Source of the DNA: an uncultured Oscillospiraceae bacterium
GTDB taxonomy: Bacteria; Bacillota; Clostridia; Oscillospirales; Acutalibacteraceae
Reading direction: 5' to 3'
NCBI GenBank assembly: GCA_900549675.1
Contig: URPG01000101.1
Coordinates: forward strand, 1 to 7,449
DNA length: 7,449 bases
Shown here: positions 6,786 to 7,449 of the stretch, piece by piece
How positions within the stretch are numbered: the first letter of the stretch is position 1
Layout: every line of letters begins with the position of its first letter
Program-made: the position numbers and the translations under genes
Notes under the pieces: generated by a model
Databases searched by the model: none
The model's input: only the letters and a program-made list of their open reading frames with translations
Told to the model about the DNA's origin: nothing

Positions 6786-7249
6786 ATGAAATAAAAGGAA
6801 CTGTTATTACAATCTGTGTAACGGTTGTGGTCACAGAAATAATTTGTAAGTTAATTCCTAAAAATAAGATGATTATTTTTGTAAGGTCCTTACTGATTAC
6901 AACCGTTTTTATTTCCGGAATATATGGGTTAATCCATCAAGATATTGATTTCAACTTTTTCAGTGAGCAGAATGTCACCAATGAAGAATTGACAGAATAT
7001 GTAGAAGAACAGTATCAAAATGCTGTGCAAACAGATGCTAGGCAATATATTAGAGGCCTTTTGGAAAAAATTCAAATTGAACCAAAAGAAATTGAGGTTT
7101 TTACAGATATAAATGAAGATGGCAGCATATTAATAGAAAAGGTGAGTGTGACAACCTCTTATGAGAGTGACCGTGAACGTGCATTTGCCTTACTGAAAAA
7201 CACTATGGGAGATGAATTCGATGTGGAGGTAAAAGCCGATGGAAGTTAA
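6782..7249 (+). CDS. spoIIIAF: Stage III sporulation protein AF
   Basis: A 155-residue protein with two N-terminal membrane helices (about 6-25 and 30-50) and a soluble C-terminal domain, in the known family a ring-building-motif fold facing the intermembrane space. It is shorter than the B. subtilis protein (about 206). The ATG shares four bases with the spoIIIAE stop (ATGA, 6782-6785) and has GTGAGGT at 6768-6774 as ribosome site. A start at 6653 deep inside spoIIIAE is open in frame but would place an implausible cysteine-rich stretch before the helices. Order and topology carry the assignment more than any strict motif. Confidence 0.87.
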   Translation: MNEIKGTVITICVTVVVTEIICKLIPKNKMIIFVRSLLITTVFISGIYGLIHQDIDFNFFSEQNVTNEELTEYVEEQYQNAVQTDARQYIRGLLEKIQIEPKEIEVFTDINEDGSILIEKVSVTTSYESDRERAFALLKNTMGDEFDVEVKADGS

Positions 7250-7449
7250 AAAAGGAACTGAAAAATTATTTGCGCTGCTGAAAAAAGACAAATTCAGAGG
7301 AGGAATTATCATCTTAGGGCTTGCCGGAATTGCCTTAATCTATTTATCCACTCTTTTTTCTCCTAAAAAAGAAGTAAAGTCTGAAAAAAAACAAGATACA
7401 GAAGTAGTGATTACGGCTGAAGAATATGAAAGTAAGCAAGAAGAAAAAC
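7239..7449 (+). CDS. spoIIIAG: Stage III sporulation protein AG, N-terminal part
   Basis: The first 70 codons are in the window and the right edge cuts the gene. A short basic cytoplasmic N-terminus (KKGTEKLFALLKKDKFR) leads to one membrane helix (about residues 22-40) and a lysine/glutamate-rich linker. This is the layout of SpoIIIAG, whose missing C-terminal domain is known to form a large ring in the intermembrane space, resembling secretion-system YscJ/FliF domains. The ATG overlaps the end of spoIIIAF by 11 bases and has a strong ribosome site GGAGGT at 7225-7230, 8 bases upstream. The assignment relies on position after spoIIIAF plus topology. Confidence 0.88.
   Translation, partial: MEVKKGTEKLFALLKKDKFRGGIIILGLAGIALIYLSTLFSPKKEVKSEKKQDTEVVITAEEYESKQEEK

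Noticed and set aside
1..7449. Mobile elements, CRISPR arrays, tRNA/rRNA or a novel defence-type system
   Set aside because: No transposase, integrase, terminal repeats, regularly spaced repeats or RNA gene signatures are visible. Every substantial frame is accounted for by known metabolic or sporulation families.

Overview
The window is AT-rich, with strong Shine-Dalgarno sequences and U-tract hairpin terminators. It carries the first seven genes of the sporulation channel operon spoIIIA in canonical order. Together these point to an endospore-forming Firmicute, most likely of the Clostridia. The SpoIIIAA segment reading DIGPC..DVL resembles what I recall from Oscillospiraceae/Ruminococcaceae-like members, but genus-level placement is not supported.

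Left part (1-3004): a sugar-metabolism block. A lactonase-family beta-propeller (6-phosphogluconolactonase type, cut by the left edge) runs leftward. A ROK-family glucokinase followed by an aldose 1-epimerase runs rightward. The 207-base divergent gap holds one good promoter for each direction: an extended -10 for the lactonase and a TTTACA-17-TATACT promoter for the glucokinase. The epimerase equilibrates sugar anomers and the kinase phosphorylates glucose. The lactonase could act one step further on, if a glucose-6-phosphate dehydrogenase exists elsewhere. A strong intrinsic terminator closes the glucokinase-epimerase unit.

Middle (3063-3473): one small Nudix hydrolase with a perfect Nudix box, most like asymmetric Ap4A hydrolases. 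It lies between two intrinsic terminators and has no obvious promoter of its own.

Right part (3540-7449): spoIIIAA, AB, AC, AD, AE, AF and the first 70 codons of AG, tightly packed and partly overlapping. In known spore formers these proteins are made in the mother cell under sigma-E. They form the SpoIIIA-SpoIIQ channel: an ATPase (AA), small membrane proteins (AB, AC, AD), a polytopic membrane protein (AE) and ring-forming proteins (AF, AG). spoIIIAH would be expected beyond the right edge.

I see no insertion sequence, prophage, CRISPR array, tRNA or rRNA, and no convincing undescribed system. The points most worth a second look are the start codon and the altered catalytic region of SpoIIIAA.
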